Of a stretch of DNA of 23,157 nt, positions 14,638-21,968 are shown in pieces; within the stretch, counting starts at the first letter, position 1, and each line of letters opens with the position of its first letter. The stretch is from NCBI GenBank assembly GCA_016650185.1, contig JAENWE010000282.1, positions 1 to 23,157 of the forward strand. Direction: 5' to 3'. The DNA comes from Vicinamibacteria bacterium (GTDB taxonomy: Bacteria > Acidobacteriota > Vicinamibacteria > Fen-336 > JAGNNV01). The notes under the pieces were generated by a model. That model was given only the letters and a program-made list of their open reading frames with translations. It searched no databases and was not told the DNA's origin. Both the position numbers and the translations under genes were made by a program.

Positions 14638-16116
14638 ATGCAAGCCGAGGAAACCCAAGGGGTGGACACCAGGACGGCAGAGGACGGTGGAGTCCTCCGG
14701 CACATCGAGGACGATCACTTCAAAGATCAGTGTGGAATCTTCGGGGTGTTTGGCCATCCCGAAGCTTCGAATCTCACCTACCTGGGTCTGTACGCGCTTC
14801 AGCATCGCGGCCAGGAATCGGCGGGAATCGTCTCTTCGGATGGCGAGGCGCTCAAGACGGTCCGGGGCATGGGCCTGGTCAGCGAGGTCTTTGATCGCGA
14901 GGAGTCGATATCGTCGCTCACCGGCCCCTACGCCATCGGCCATGTGCGCTACTCAACCACCGGCGAGAGTGCTGAAAGAAACGTTCAACCCATTCTCATC
15001 GGCTGCCAACGAGGCGAGATCGCGGTCGCGCACAACGGCAACATTGTGAATGCGGACGTCCTGCGCGGACAGCTCGAGGCTGCCGGCTCCATCTTCCAAT
15101 CGAGTTCCGACACCGAAGTTCTGCTGCATCTGTACGCACGAGCGAGGATTGGCCCGGTCGAGGACGCGGTCGCCTCCAGCCTGCTGAAGGTTCGCGGCGC
15201 CTATTCCATTTTGTTCCTGACCCAGGATTCGCTGATCGCCGCCCGCGATCCGATGGGCATCCGGCCGCTGGCTCTCGGCAGGCTGGGCGACGCCTACGTT
15301 CTCTCGTCGGAGACCTGCGCCTTCGACCTGATCGAGGCCGAGTATGTCCGCGATGTGGCCCCCGGCGAAGTGGTGGTGATCGACCAGGATGGACTCCGCT
15401 CGTTCTTCCCGTTTCCGAAGGACCTGGCCCGCCATTGCGTTTTCGAGCACGTCTACTTCGCCCGACCAGATTCCAGAGTTTTTGGCCGCAGCGTTCTGGG
15501 CTCACGCCTGGAAATGGGTCGCCGACTGGCCCGCGAGTCTTCCGTGCCCGCCGACATCGTGGTTCCCGTTCCCGACAGCGGGATCGGAGCGGCCCTCGGC
15601 TACGCGGAGGAGAGCGGCCTGCCTTATGTGATGGGGCTGGTCCGCAATCACTACATCGGCCGTACCTTTATCGAACCCAAGCAGAAGGTCCGCAGCTTTG
15701 GAGTTCGGATCAAGCTCAACCCGGTGCGTGAAGTTCTCGAGGGCAAGCGGGTGATTCTGATTGACGACTCCATTGTTCGAGGCACCACATCCCGAAAGAT
15801 CGTGGACCTCATTCGGTCGGCCGGGGCCAGCGAGGTTCACCTCCGGATTTCATCTCCGCCGACCACCCACCCTTGCCACTACGGGATCGATACGCCCCGG
15901 CGGAGCGAGTTGATCGCCTCCTCGCAAAGCGTCGAACAAATTCGGACGAACGTGGGAGCCGATTCATTGTCATACCTGTCCCAGGGCGGTCTCACCGCCT
16001 CCGTTGGCGATTCCCACGGAACCCGCCACTGCACGGCCTGCTTTACCGGAAAGTACGCCATCCCCGTCCGCGAAGAAGAGGCGATCGAGCTCTTCCCCTT
16101 GGCCGCCCGCGGCTGA
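14638..16116 (+). CDS. purF: Amidophosphoribosyltransferase PurF
   Basis: 492 residues. It commits PRPP to purine synthesis by displacing pyrophosphate with glutamine-derived ammonia. It is the propeptide type: Cys32, the N-terminal nucleophile after processing, follows a 31-residue leader (HFKDQ before CGIFG). The glutaminase domain has HRGQESAGI and GHVRYSTTG, and the PRPP loop is VILIDDSIVRGTT. Four cysteines fit the [4Fe-4S] cluster of Bacillus-type enzymes: one in RHCVFEH, one in HPCHYG and two in HCTACF, so an oxygen-sensitive enzyme is expected. purL directly upstream points to one transcript. The gene ends nine bases before the convergent hydrolase gene; a short hairpin covers the junction. 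Confidence 0.97.
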   Translation: MQAEETQGVDTRTAEDGGVLRHIEDDHFKDQCGIFGVFGHPEASNLTYLGLYALQHRGQESAGIVSSDGEALKTVRGMGLVSEVFDREESISSLTGPYAIGHVRYSTTGESAERNVQPILIGCQRGEIAVAHNGNIVNADVLRGQLEAAGSIFQSSSDTEVLLHLYARARIGPVEDAVASSLLKVRGAYSILFLTQDSLIAARDPMGIRPLALGRLGDAYVLSSETCAFDLIEAEYVRDVAPGEVVVIDQDGLRSFFPFPKDLARHCVFEHVYFARPDSRVFGRSVLGSRLEMGRRLARESSVPADIVVPVPDSGIGAALGYAEESGLPYVMGLVRNHYIGRTFIEPKQKVRSFGVRIKLNPVREVLEGKRVILIDDSIVRGTTSRKIVDLIRSAGASEVHLRISSPPTTHPCHYGIDTPRRSELIASSQSVEQIRTNVGADSLSYLSQGGLTASVGDSHGTRHCTACFTGKYAIPVREEEAIELFPLAARG

Positions 16117-16117
16117 G

Positions 16118-16133
16118 CGCCCCGTTCAGGGCG
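16118..16133. terminator. Weak hairpin between convergent purF and hydrolase genes
   Basis: CGCCC (16118-16122) pairs with GGGCG (16129-16133) around a six-base loop, overlapping the end of the hydrolase gene. It could act in both directions, but no T-run follows on either side, so it is at best a weak or Rho-assisted stop. Confidence 0.25.
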
Positions 16134-17151
16134 TCCGTCGCCAGACTTTCTCGGCCAAGAATTCCATGGCCCGCTCCGCCGCCCAGAACCGGCCCGGAGC
16201 GGTGGTTTTGGCCGAGAAACCTACGTGGCCTCCGGTCGGATGGATTTCTTGCGCCACCAGGCCGGAAGACGGCAAATCGAACCGTCGCACACTGTCCGCC
16301 GGGATCATGGGATCGTCCTCGGCCGAGACGATCAGCGTGGGCCGGTCGATATGACGGACCCAGGGCCCGGAGCTCGACTGCGCATAGTAATCGTCCGCGC
16401 AGTCAAAACCGCCGTAAGGGGCCGTGATCCTCTCGTCGAATTCGCGCACCGTGGCCACCCCGACCTGTCGCCCGGGCTCGTACCAGCCATCACTCCGCTC
16501 CTGGATCCGAGCATAAGTGTCTTTGAGCTTTTCGAGAAAATAGGATACATAGAAGCGATTCTGGCGGGCGTGCAGAGCCTCGCTGCACTTCAGCAGGTCG
16601 AGCGGCGGCGAGATCGCGATCCCGCCTTTTACCTCCGGGGGGAGCGACGATCGGGACCGGCTGAGGGCCAGCAGGACGTGGTTGGCGCCGAGCGAGGCTC
16701 CAAAGAGGGCCACGCGCGGGACGTCAGTTGCCACCCGGCAGGCCACTGCCACCAGGTCGCCTTCGAGCCCGGCGTGATAGAGCCGGGGACAGATCTCGAA
16801 AGACGCGCCAGCCCCCCGCATGTTCATCCGGATGACGTGGTACCCGGCGGCGTAGGCGTGTTGGCCCATCGCCACCATGTAGCTCGATTGATCGAAACCG
16901 CCCATGCCGTGGAGGAGAACCAGCGCCCCAGAGGCCGCGCGGTGGCCCGGTTGCCAGGTGGCCCGCGCAAGCACGCGAATGCCCGGTTCCGACTCGACCA
17001 CGAGGTCTTCGGTGGGCAGCGCCCAGTTCAGTCTTCGCCGATGGTAGAAGCCAAGCAGGGTCTGGACATGGCCGCCGGAAGCGAACCAGGGGGGCCTGAA
17101 GGGTGTCGTCATGGTCGATCGCCCAGGCTGGTCAGGCGCGGGCTCGCTCAC
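16126..17151 (-). CDS. YheT-family alpha/beta-fold hydrolase
   Basis: 341 residues. Typical of the YheT/ABHD1-3 family: PPWFASGGHVQTLL at 20-33, LVLLHGMGG near 77-85, the RMNMRGAG oxyanion-side loop, the nucleophile Ser153 in GASLGANH (normally GFSLGGN), EFDERITAPYGGF, an acid in SAEDDPMIP, and the catalytic His in GGHVGF. Members hydrolyse esters or lipids; the natural substrate here is unknown. The start is a GTG whose last bases overlap the upstream dehydrogenase stop as GTGA, which suggests coupling; an in-frame ATG at 17112 would remove 13 residues and leave the family part intact. The pair with a quinone oxidoreductase gives no clear pathway. Confidence 0.88.
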   Translation of the reverse strand: MSEPAPDQPGRSTMTTPFRPPWFASGGHVQTLLGFYHRRRLNWALPTEDLVVESEPGIRVLARATWQPGHRAASGALVLLHGMGGFDQSSYMVAMGQHAYAAGYHVIRMNMRGAGASFEICPRLYHAGLEGDLVAVACRVATDVPRVALFGASLGANHVLLALSRSRSSLPPEVKGGIAISPPLDLLKCSEALHARQNRFYVSYFLEKLKDTYARIQERSDGWYEPGRQVGVATVREFDERITAPYGGFDCADDYYAQSSSGPWVRHIDRPTLIVSAEDDPMIPADSVRRFDLPSSGLVAQEIHPTGGHVGFSAKTTAPGRFWAAERAMEFLAEKVWRRTP

Positions 17152-18182
17152 ACCGTCAATACGATCTTTCCGAAGTGTTCGGACGCCTCCATCATGCGGT
17201 GCGCATCAGCCGCTCGCTCCAGGGGCACGGTAGCGTGCACGAGGGTTTTGAGTCGCCCGCCGAAAAAATGGGAAGCGGCCGCGAGCAGGTCAGCCCGGCT
17301 GCCCATGTATGAGCCCATGAGATTGAGGTGCTTCGCGAAAAGGAAACGAAGGTCGGTCGAGCCCGTGGGGCCGGACGTCGCGCCGCAGGTGACCAGCCGC
17401 CCTCGGTGAGAGAGAGACTGAATCGACCGCTCCCAGGTCTTCTCGCCGGTATGCTCGATCACCACCTCGGCCCCCTTCTTCGACGTGAATGTCTTCACTT
17501 GGGCCACCACATCTCCTTTGTAGTGGTCCACCACCACATCGGCTCCGAGTCGGCGAGCGAGTTCGAGTTTCTCCTCGCCTCCCGCGGTCGCGATGACGCG
17601 CGCACCCATCAGTTTCGCAATCTGGATGGCGGCCATCCCCACCCCGCTCCCGGCCGCCCAGACCAGCACGTCTTCGCCCATCTTCACCTGCGCCCGAACC
17701 ACCAGCATCCGCCAGGCGGTGAGGAAGACGAGAGGGAAAGCGGCGGCGTTTTCAAACGAGATCGACTCTGGAATGGGAATGAGATTGGCCAAAGGAGCGG
17801 CCACGTACTCGGCATAGCCTCCGGCTCGCCCATGTCCCAGGACCTGGTAGCGACGGCAGGCGAAATCGTCGCCGGAAAGGCACGGAGCGCAGCGCCCGCA
17901 TGAGGTCCCAGGCTGCAGCATCACGCGCTGACCGACCGCGAGTCCGGTGGTGTCGGCGCCCGAGGGCAACGACTCGATGACCCCGGCGATGTCGCTGCCC
18001 AGCACATGAGGCAGCGGCGGCGTGTACCCGGCGCGTCCGCTTCTGGTCCACAGGTCGAGATGGTTGAGGGCGCAAGCCCGAACCCGGACCAGAGCTTCGC
18101 TCGGGCCGGGCTTCGGGGGGTCGATGTCGGCGAGCTCCAGGACTTCCGGGCTGCCTTGGGTTCTGATCAGTGCCGCTTGCAT
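17148..18182 (-). CDS. Zinc-binding alcohol dehydrogenase / quinone oxidoreductase-like protein
   Basis: 344 residues of the medium-chain dehydrogenase/reductase family. The N-terminal catalytic domain has LNHLDLWTRSG, HVLGSDIAGVIE and a structural-zinc cysteine cluster at about 94-108 (SCGRCAPC, then a fourth Cys after seven more residues). The nucleotide-binding domain has WAAGSGVGMAAIQIAK near 175-190, then GEEKLELARRLGAD. It reduces or oxidises a small carbonyl or alcohol using NAD(P); substrate unknown. The ATG at 18182 faces the ftsE gene across a short divergent spacer of 68 bases in which I see no convincing promoter pair. The stop overlaps the GTG of the hydrolase gene, so the two are probably co-transcribed. 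Confidence 0.9.
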   Translation of the reverse strand: MQAALIRTQGSPEVLELADIDPPKPGPSEALVRVRACALNHLDLWTRSGRAGYTPPLPHVLGSDIAGVIESLPSGADTTGLAVGQRVMLQPGTSCGRCAPCLSGDDFACRRYQVLGHGRAGGYAEYVAAPLANLIPIPESISFENAAAFPLVFLTAWRMLVVRAQVKMGEDVLVWAAGSGVGMAAIQIAKLMGARVIATAGGEEKLELARRLGADVVVDHYKGDVVAQVKTFTSKKGAEVVIEHTGEKTWERSIQSLSHRGRLVTCGATSGPTGSTDLRFLFAKHLNLMGSYMGSRADLLAAASHFFGGRLKTLVHATVPLERAADAHRMMEASEHFGKIVLTV

Positions 18183-18250
18183 ACAGTCCTCGGGATGACG
18201 TCTTGGTAACCTGCGGTCTTGCGTCCGAACGAGGCCCGAATCGACACGCG

Positions 18251-18916
18251 ATGATACAAGCCTTCAGAGTCACGAAACGGTACGACGCGCATGGCATCGC
18301 CCTGCGCGACGTGTCGCTGCATGTTTCCAAAGGCGAGTTTTGTTTCCTGACCGGACCATCCGGCGCGGGCAAGACCACCCTGCTGCGTCTCATCCTTAGG
18401 GAAGAGCTGCCCACCGAAGGTCAGATCCTGGTCGGCGGTCGCAACGTCTCGGTCCTGCCCAAGCACAAGATTCCCGAGTTCCGGCGGACCCTCGGTGTGG
18501 TCTTTCAGGACTTCAAGCTTCTGAAGCTCAAGACGATCCTCGAGAACGTGGGCTTCGTGCTCCGCGTTCTGGGCGTGCCCGAAGAGGAGCGGAGGCGTCG
18601 CGCCTTCCTGGCCCTGCGCTCCGTCGGCCTCGAGGACAAGCTCGACGCGTTCCCCCTCCAGCTCTCGGGCGGCGAGCAGCAGAGGGTGGCCATTGCCCGG
18701 GCGCTGATCAACGAGCCCGAACTGGTTCTGGCCGACGAACCGACCGGGAACCTCGATCCCGACCGGGCCGAAGAAGTCATGGCTCTCTTTGAGGAGATGT
18801 GCGCCACCAAGGGCACGACCGTGTTGGTCGCGACTCACGACCGCGAGATGATCGAGCGAATGAAGAAACGGGTCATCACCCTCATCAAGGGTCAGGTCGC
18901 GGAAATCTCCGGCTAG
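18251..18916 (+). CDS. ftsE: Cell-division ATP-binding protein FtsE
   Basis: 221 residues, the usual FtsE size. Walker A is GPSGAGKTT, the Q-loop and FtsE-specific stretch are VVFQDFKLLKLKTILENVGF, the signature LSGGEQQRVAIARA, Walker B LVLADEPTGNLD and the switch His in VATHDRE. FtsE with the membrane protein FtsX links division-ring ATP hydrolysis to periplasmic murein hydrolases. The ATG at 18251 is chosen because the protein then begins MIQAFRVTKRY as in relatives; the larger frame from 18170 would extend over the divergent gene's start. Unusually ftsX does not follow directly. Instead the stop shares CTAG with the stop of the convergent udk gene, and ftsX starts about 680 bases on. Confidence 0.93.
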   Translation: MIQAFRVTKRYDAHGIALRDVSLHVSKGEFCFLTGPSGAGKTTLLRLILREELPTEGQILVGGRNVSVLPKHKIPEFRRTLGVVFQDFKLLKLKTILENVGFVLRVLGVPEEERRRRAFLALRSVGLEDKLDAFPLQLSGGEQQRVAIARALINEPELVLADEPTGNLDPDRAEEVMALFEEMCATKGTTVLVATHDREMIERMKKRVITLIKGQVAEISG

Positions 18917-19563
18917 GGTCGAGCCGGCGCCAGTTTTGGGGTCACGTTTTGAGCGGCGACCATGGCCTGCACCCGGGCGATCACCGCGTCCAGGGCGACG
19001 TTGTTCTGGGCCCCCTCGGGAATGATGAGGTCGGCGTAGCGCTTGGAGGGCTCGACGAATTCAAGGTGCATCAGCCGGACGCTCTCAAGATATTGCTTCT
19101 CGACCGAGTCGTAGGTCCGGCCCCGTTCCTTGAGATCGCGTCGCAGTCGCCGCAGAATCCGCACGTCTGCGTCCGTGTCGATGAAGAGCTTGATGTCCAT
19201 GATGCGGCGCAGGGATTCCTCAGCGAGCACCAGGATGCCTTCGAGCACAATCACCAGGCGCGGCCGCAAGGCGTCGGGAAGAACGACGCGCGCATGGGTG
19301 GCGTAATCGTAAGTGAGATGCGGCACTGGCCGGGACATCTTCAGCTCTCGCAGATCCTGCTCGAGCAGACTGGTGTCGAAGGCGTGAGGGTGGTCGTAGT
19401 TCCATCCCGCGCGCTCTTCCGCGTTGAGCGAGCTGTTGTCCCGGTAGTAAGAGTCTTGCGGGATGAGAAGGCACTTCTCCTCGCCGATTGATTCCACCAG
19501 CTTGCGGGCGAAGGATGTCTTGCCGGATCCGGTGCCCCCGGCCACGCCGATAAGTATTGCCAT
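18913..19563 (-). CDS. udk: Uridine kinase
   Basis: 216 residues. A P-loop kinase with GVAGGTGSGKTSF (Walker A at 9-16), the uridine-site segment PQDSYYRDNSSL, YDHPHAFDT, VPHLTYDYATHAR, the acidic VLEGILVLAEESLR strand and RRLRRDLKERGRT, all characteristic of Udk, which phosphorylates uridine and cytidine in pyrimidine salvage. The C-terminus past NNVALDAV is short and variable. It is encoded on the strand opposite to, and lies exactly between, ftsE and ftsX: its stop overlaps that of ftsE in CTAG, and its ATG is 29 bases from the ftsX ATG, so udk and ftsX are divergent and share a tiny promoter space. Confidence 0.95.
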   Translation of the reverse strand: MAILIGVAGGTGSGKTSFARKLVESIGEEKCLLIPQDSYYRDNSSLNAEERAGWNYDHPHAFDTSLLEQDLRELKMSRPVPHLTYDYATHARVVLPDALRPRLVIVLEGILVLAEESLRRIMDIKLFIDTDADVRILRRLRRDLKERGRTYDSVEKQYLESVRLMHLEFVEPSKRYADLIIPEGAQNNVALDAVIARVQAMVAAQNVTPKLAPARP

Positions 19564-19583
19564 AGGTGTCTGACCGCTATTAT
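19557..19583 (+). promoter_or_regulatory. Candidate short-spaced promoter for ftsX
   Basis: TTGCCA (19557-19562) and TATTAT (19578-19583) are 15 bases apart, shorter than ideal. The -10 ends nine bases before the ftsX ATG, so transcription would start almost at the start codon, giving a nearly leaderless message. ftsX needs its own promoter because udk separates it from ftsE. Confidence 0.3.
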
Positions 19584-19592
19584 GACGCCGCC

Positions 19593-20477
19593 ATGTCCAA
19601 GGCGGTTCGGTACGCGTTCGAGGAGGCTCTGTCCGGGCTTTTGCGGCGTCGCGTGCTGACCGTCGTGTCCATCGCGACCATCGGAGCTTCGCTCGGCGTC
19701 TTCGGCCTGTTCTTTTCCATCGCGCGCGCGGGCGGGTCGCTCGTCGATTCTCTGGCCAGCAAGGTGCAGGTGGTGGTCTATCTCTCCCCGGACCTGAAAG
19801 CGGCCGGGCGGGCCAAGCTGGTGGCGGCGATCAAGGCTCAACCGGCAGTGAAGGGAGTTGAAGAACGAACGGCCGACGAGGCCCTCACCCGGTTCAAGGG
19901 ACTCTTTCCTGATTTGGCCGCTCTTCCCGAGGAAATTGGCGACACCCCGTTTCCCCCCTCCATTGAGGTCTCCTTGAGACCCGAGCTCGCCAAGGCCGCG
20001 ATCGTGGCCAACCTGATTGAAAGCTGGCGCAAGGCCGAGGGTGTCGATGACGTCCACTACGATGCCATTCTGGTCAACCGACTCTCGGCCTTCGTGGGCC
20101 TGGTGAGGGGGCTGGCGCTGGTGCTCGGAATGGTCCTGGCCGTGGCTTCCGGTTTTACCATCGCGAACGTGATCCGGCTCTCGGTCTATTCGCGCGAGGA
20201 TGAAATCGAAATCATGCGGCTGGTCGGCGCCTCCAAGGGATTCATCCGTGGCCCGTTTCTCGTCGAAGGCTCCGTCTCAGGGGCTTTGGGCGGGATTCTG
20301 GCCAGCGCACTTCTGGCCCTGGTCCTCGGGAGGGTGGTCGAGGCCATGCGAACCGCAAACCTGGGCGCCAGCCTGGCTCCGACTCTGGGAGCCATGGATG
20401 TGACCGCTTTGGTGGCGATGGGGGCCGGCGTGGGATTTTTGGGAAGCTTCGTTAGTCTTGGGAAGTTGAGGGATTGA
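19593..20477 (+). CDS. ftsX: Cell-division permease FtsX
   Basis: About 294 residues with the FtsX plan: a short cytosolic N-terminus (FEEALSGLLRRRVLTVV), a first membrane helix (about 20-40), a large extracytoplasmic domain opening SLASKVQVVVYLSPD and containing ERTADEALTRFKGLFPDL, then three membrane helices (about 165-190, 215-240, 260-285) with the conserved cytosolic loop SREDEIEIMRLVGASKGFIRGPFLVEG. It should partner FtsE to transmit ATP hydrolysis to a periplasmic murein hydrolase activator. I chose ATG 19593; a GTG at 19566 would add nine residues of no family likeness and would collide with the candidate -10. Separation from ftsE by an antisense gene is unusual. Confidence 0.93.
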   Translation: MSKAVRYAFEEALSGLLRRRVLTVVSIATIGASLGVFGLFFSIARAGGSLVDSLASKVQVVVYLSPDLKAAGRAKLVAAIKAQPAVKGVEERTADEALTRFKGLFPDLAALPEEIGDTPFPPSIEVSLRPELAKAAIVANLIESWRKAEGVDDVHYDAILVNRLSAFVGLVRGLALVLGMVLAVASGFTIANVIRLSVYSREDEIEIMRLVGASKGFIRGPFLVEGSVSGALGGILASALLALVLGRVVEAMRTANLGASLAPTLGAMDVTALVAMGAGVGFLGSFVSLGKLRD

Positions 20478-20659
20478 GCGGTGGGCCGACCCGCCGGGTC
20501 ACCAGGGGTCGCTCGATCCAGGGCGGGCTTACCGCGATAGGCGCTCTCGCACTATCCTTAACGGGCGCAGAGTTTCGGTGGCCGCCACGGCGGTCGACGG
20601 TCGCGAGTGAGCCCTACGCCCGCCCCGTTCAGTCTGCGCAAGGCTTGTGGTCCTCTTTC

Positions 20660-20665
20660 AAGGAG
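20660..20665 (+). promoter_or_regulatory. Ribosome-binding site that fixes a TTG start for lepB
   Basis: AAGGAG lies seven bases before TTG 20673. No comparable site precedes the in-frame GTG at 20607, so TTG is the likelier start. Confidence 0.75.
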
Positions 20666-20672
20666 TGAGACG

Positions 20673-21371
20673 TTGAATTCCGTTTCCGCCAAATCCGTCG
20701 TTCGTGAGTATCTGGAGATGCTGGTGGGGGCGGTCATTCTCGCCTTGTTCGTTCGCGCTTTCATCTTTCAAGCCTTCAAGATCCCGACGGGCTCCATGGA
20801 ACCCAACCTTCTGATCGGTGACCATCTGCTCGTCGATAAGATGATCTTTTCGCCGTCGATCAGCTTGCTTGAGGACTTCATTCTGGCCAAACGGCCGATT
20901 CGCCGCGGCGATGTTCTCGTCTTCAAGTTTCCAGAGGATCCCTCTCGCGACTTCATCAAGAGAGTGATCGGGCTGCCCGGAGAAACCCTCGAGATTCAGG
21001 ACAAGCAGGTCCTCATCAACGGCCAGCCGCTCACCGAGACCGACTACGCTCATTTCCTGGAACCGCCCCTGAAGCGAACCGATCCCGACTATGGGCTATA
21101 CGGAGAGGACATTCGCGACAATTTCGGTCCCAAGAGGATCCCCGATGGGCAGTTGATGATGATGGGCGACAACCGGGACAACAGCCGGGACAGCCGATTC
21201 TGGGGCACCCTTCCGGTTTCTCAGGTCAAGGGCCGCGCCGTCGTTGTGTACTGGTCGTACGAAGCCTCTCGCGAGGAGTATCAGCGAGGCGCCTCTTTCC
21301 AGTGGGTGAAGGACACTCTCTCGGCCTTTGGAAGAACCCGCTGGTCGCGGTTCTTTCATGTGATCAGGTAG
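20673..21371 (+). CDS. lepB: Signal peptidase I
   Basis: 232 residues. It cleaves signal peptides from exported proteins at the outer face of the cytoplasmic membrane. An N-terminal membrane helix (about 14-34) is followed by the catalytic box IPTGSMEP with Ser41, HLLVDKMIF, the base Lys97 in DFIKRVIGLPGE, and the GDNRDNSRDSRFWG box. The middle region PPLKRTDPDYGLYGEDIRDNFG is an insertion of moderate length seen in many diderm enzymes. The TTG start is supported by a seven-base-spaced AAGGAG. The 195-base gap after ftsX contains a loose -10-like TATCCT at 20554-20559 and a dyad GTGGC-C-GCCAC at 20578-20588 but no convincing complete promoter. A small membrane-protein gene follows after 30 bases. 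Confidence 0.95.
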   Translation: MNSVSAKSVVREYLEMLVGAVILALFVRAFIFQAFKIPTGSMEPNLLIGDHLLVDKMIFSPSISLLEDFILAKRPIRRGDVLVFKFPEDPSRDFIKRVIGLPGETLEIQDKQVLINGQPLTETDYAHFLEPPLKRTDPDYGLYGEDIRDNFGPKRIPDGQLMMMGDNRDNSRDSRFWGTLPVSQVKGRAVVVYWSYEASREEYQRGASFQWVKDTLSAFGRTRWSRFFHVIR

Positions 21372-21401
21372 TCTGTCGACGTGTTTCTCAAAGGAGTTCC
21401 G

Positions 21402-21797
21402 ATGAAAGCGAGCTTTCATTTCAATTCGAACGAGCGAGGTGAAGGTCAGGTCGGCAGCGTCGTCATGCTGATCGTCCTCATCGCCCTGGCCGTGGTCGCG
21501 GTCAACGTGGGCCCGATCTGGTGGGCCAACTACCAGTTCGAGGACAGGCTCACAGAAATCGCCGGAAAATTTCCTCCCAACAAGAACGGTGATGTGAGTG
21601 CGAAAGAGGCGATCTTCAAGGCCGTCGAAGACTCTGGGCTGCGTCCCTACCTGGATCCTGAAACCTGCGAGGTGACCTCCCAGGGGGGCCTCGGTGGCCT
21701 GCGGACGGTCACCTGCACGTACGACCGGGAATACAAGATCTTTGGTTCCAAAAAGAAGAAGACCTTCGTGGTCACGATATCGCGGCCCATGTTCTAG
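21402..21797 (+). CDS. Small single-pass membrane protein of unknown function
   Basis: 131 residues. After a short polar N-terminus (NSNERGEGQ) there is one hydrophobic segment at about 18-38, then GPIWWANYQFEDRL and a C-terminal domain of about 90 residues, probably extracytoplasmic, with two cysteines (ETCEV and TCTYD), that could pair. A basic patch (GSKKKKTF) lies near the end. The layout resembles small DUF4845-type proteins sometimes encoded after lepB, but I cannot confirm family membership by eye. The start at ATG 21402 is set by AAGGAG five bases upstream; an ATG-less extension to 21381 is ignored. Thirty bases separate it from lepB, so co-transcription is likely. A helper for secretion or envelope proteins is only a guess from position. 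Confidence 0.8.
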   Translation: MKASFHFNSNERGEGQVGSVVMLIVLIALAVVAVNVGPIWWANYQFEDRLTEIAGKFPPNKNGDVSAKEAIFKAVEDSGLRPYLDPETCEVTSQGGLGGLRTVTCTYDREYKIFGSKKKKTFVVTISRPMF

Positions 21798-21808
21798 GAG
21801 AGCCCCTC

Positions 21809-21836
21809 TTGACTCACGGGCGCGAGTCCGTATGAT
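21809..21836 (+). promoter_or_regulatory. Sigma-70-type promoter for argCB
   Basis: TTGACT (21809-21814) and TATGAT (21831-21836) differ from consensus by one base each and are 16 bases apart. Transcription should begin near 21843, about 125 bases before the argC start, leaving a structured leader. It is the best promoter in the window. Confidence 0.75.
21811..21828. promoter_or_regulatory. Palindromic operator candidate inside the argC promoter
   Basis: GACTC (21811-21815) and GAGTC (21824-21828) mirror each other around eight bases; 14 of 18 positions are symmetric. It overlaps the -35 and fills the spacer, where a bound repressor would block RNA polymerase. It does not resemble the AT-rich E. 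coli ArgR box. Confidence 0.45.
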
Positions 21837-21857
21837 TCGCGCCTTCGAAGTTGCCTT

Positions 21858-21911
21858 CGACCCGCTCCGCCCGCGCGCGCACGCGAGGCGTCGGCGGGTC
21901 GTTTCATTTAT
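21858..21911 (+). promoter_or_regulatory. Strong leader hairpin upstream of argC
   Basis: CGACCCGC (21858-21865) pairs perfectly with GCGGGTCG (21894-21901). Inside are a second CGCC/GGCG stem and a CG-rich top. TTTCATTTAT follows directly. It lies downstream of the argC promoter, so it may be an attenuator; if the promoter is not used, it would be a terminator for the lepB transcript. Confidence 0.55.
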
Positions 21912-21968
21912 CCATCCTTTAGACGAGGTCATAAGACACCGGAATTGGTCGCCGCTATCAGGAAGGCC

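Noticed and set aside
20488..20500. GACCC-GCC-GGGTC hairpin after ftsX as terminator
   Set aside because: The stem is five pairs with a three-base loop and no T-run follows.
20607..20672. Longer lepB from GTG 20607
   Set aside because: The added 22 residues are not family-like, and AAGGAG is placed correctly only for TTG 20673.
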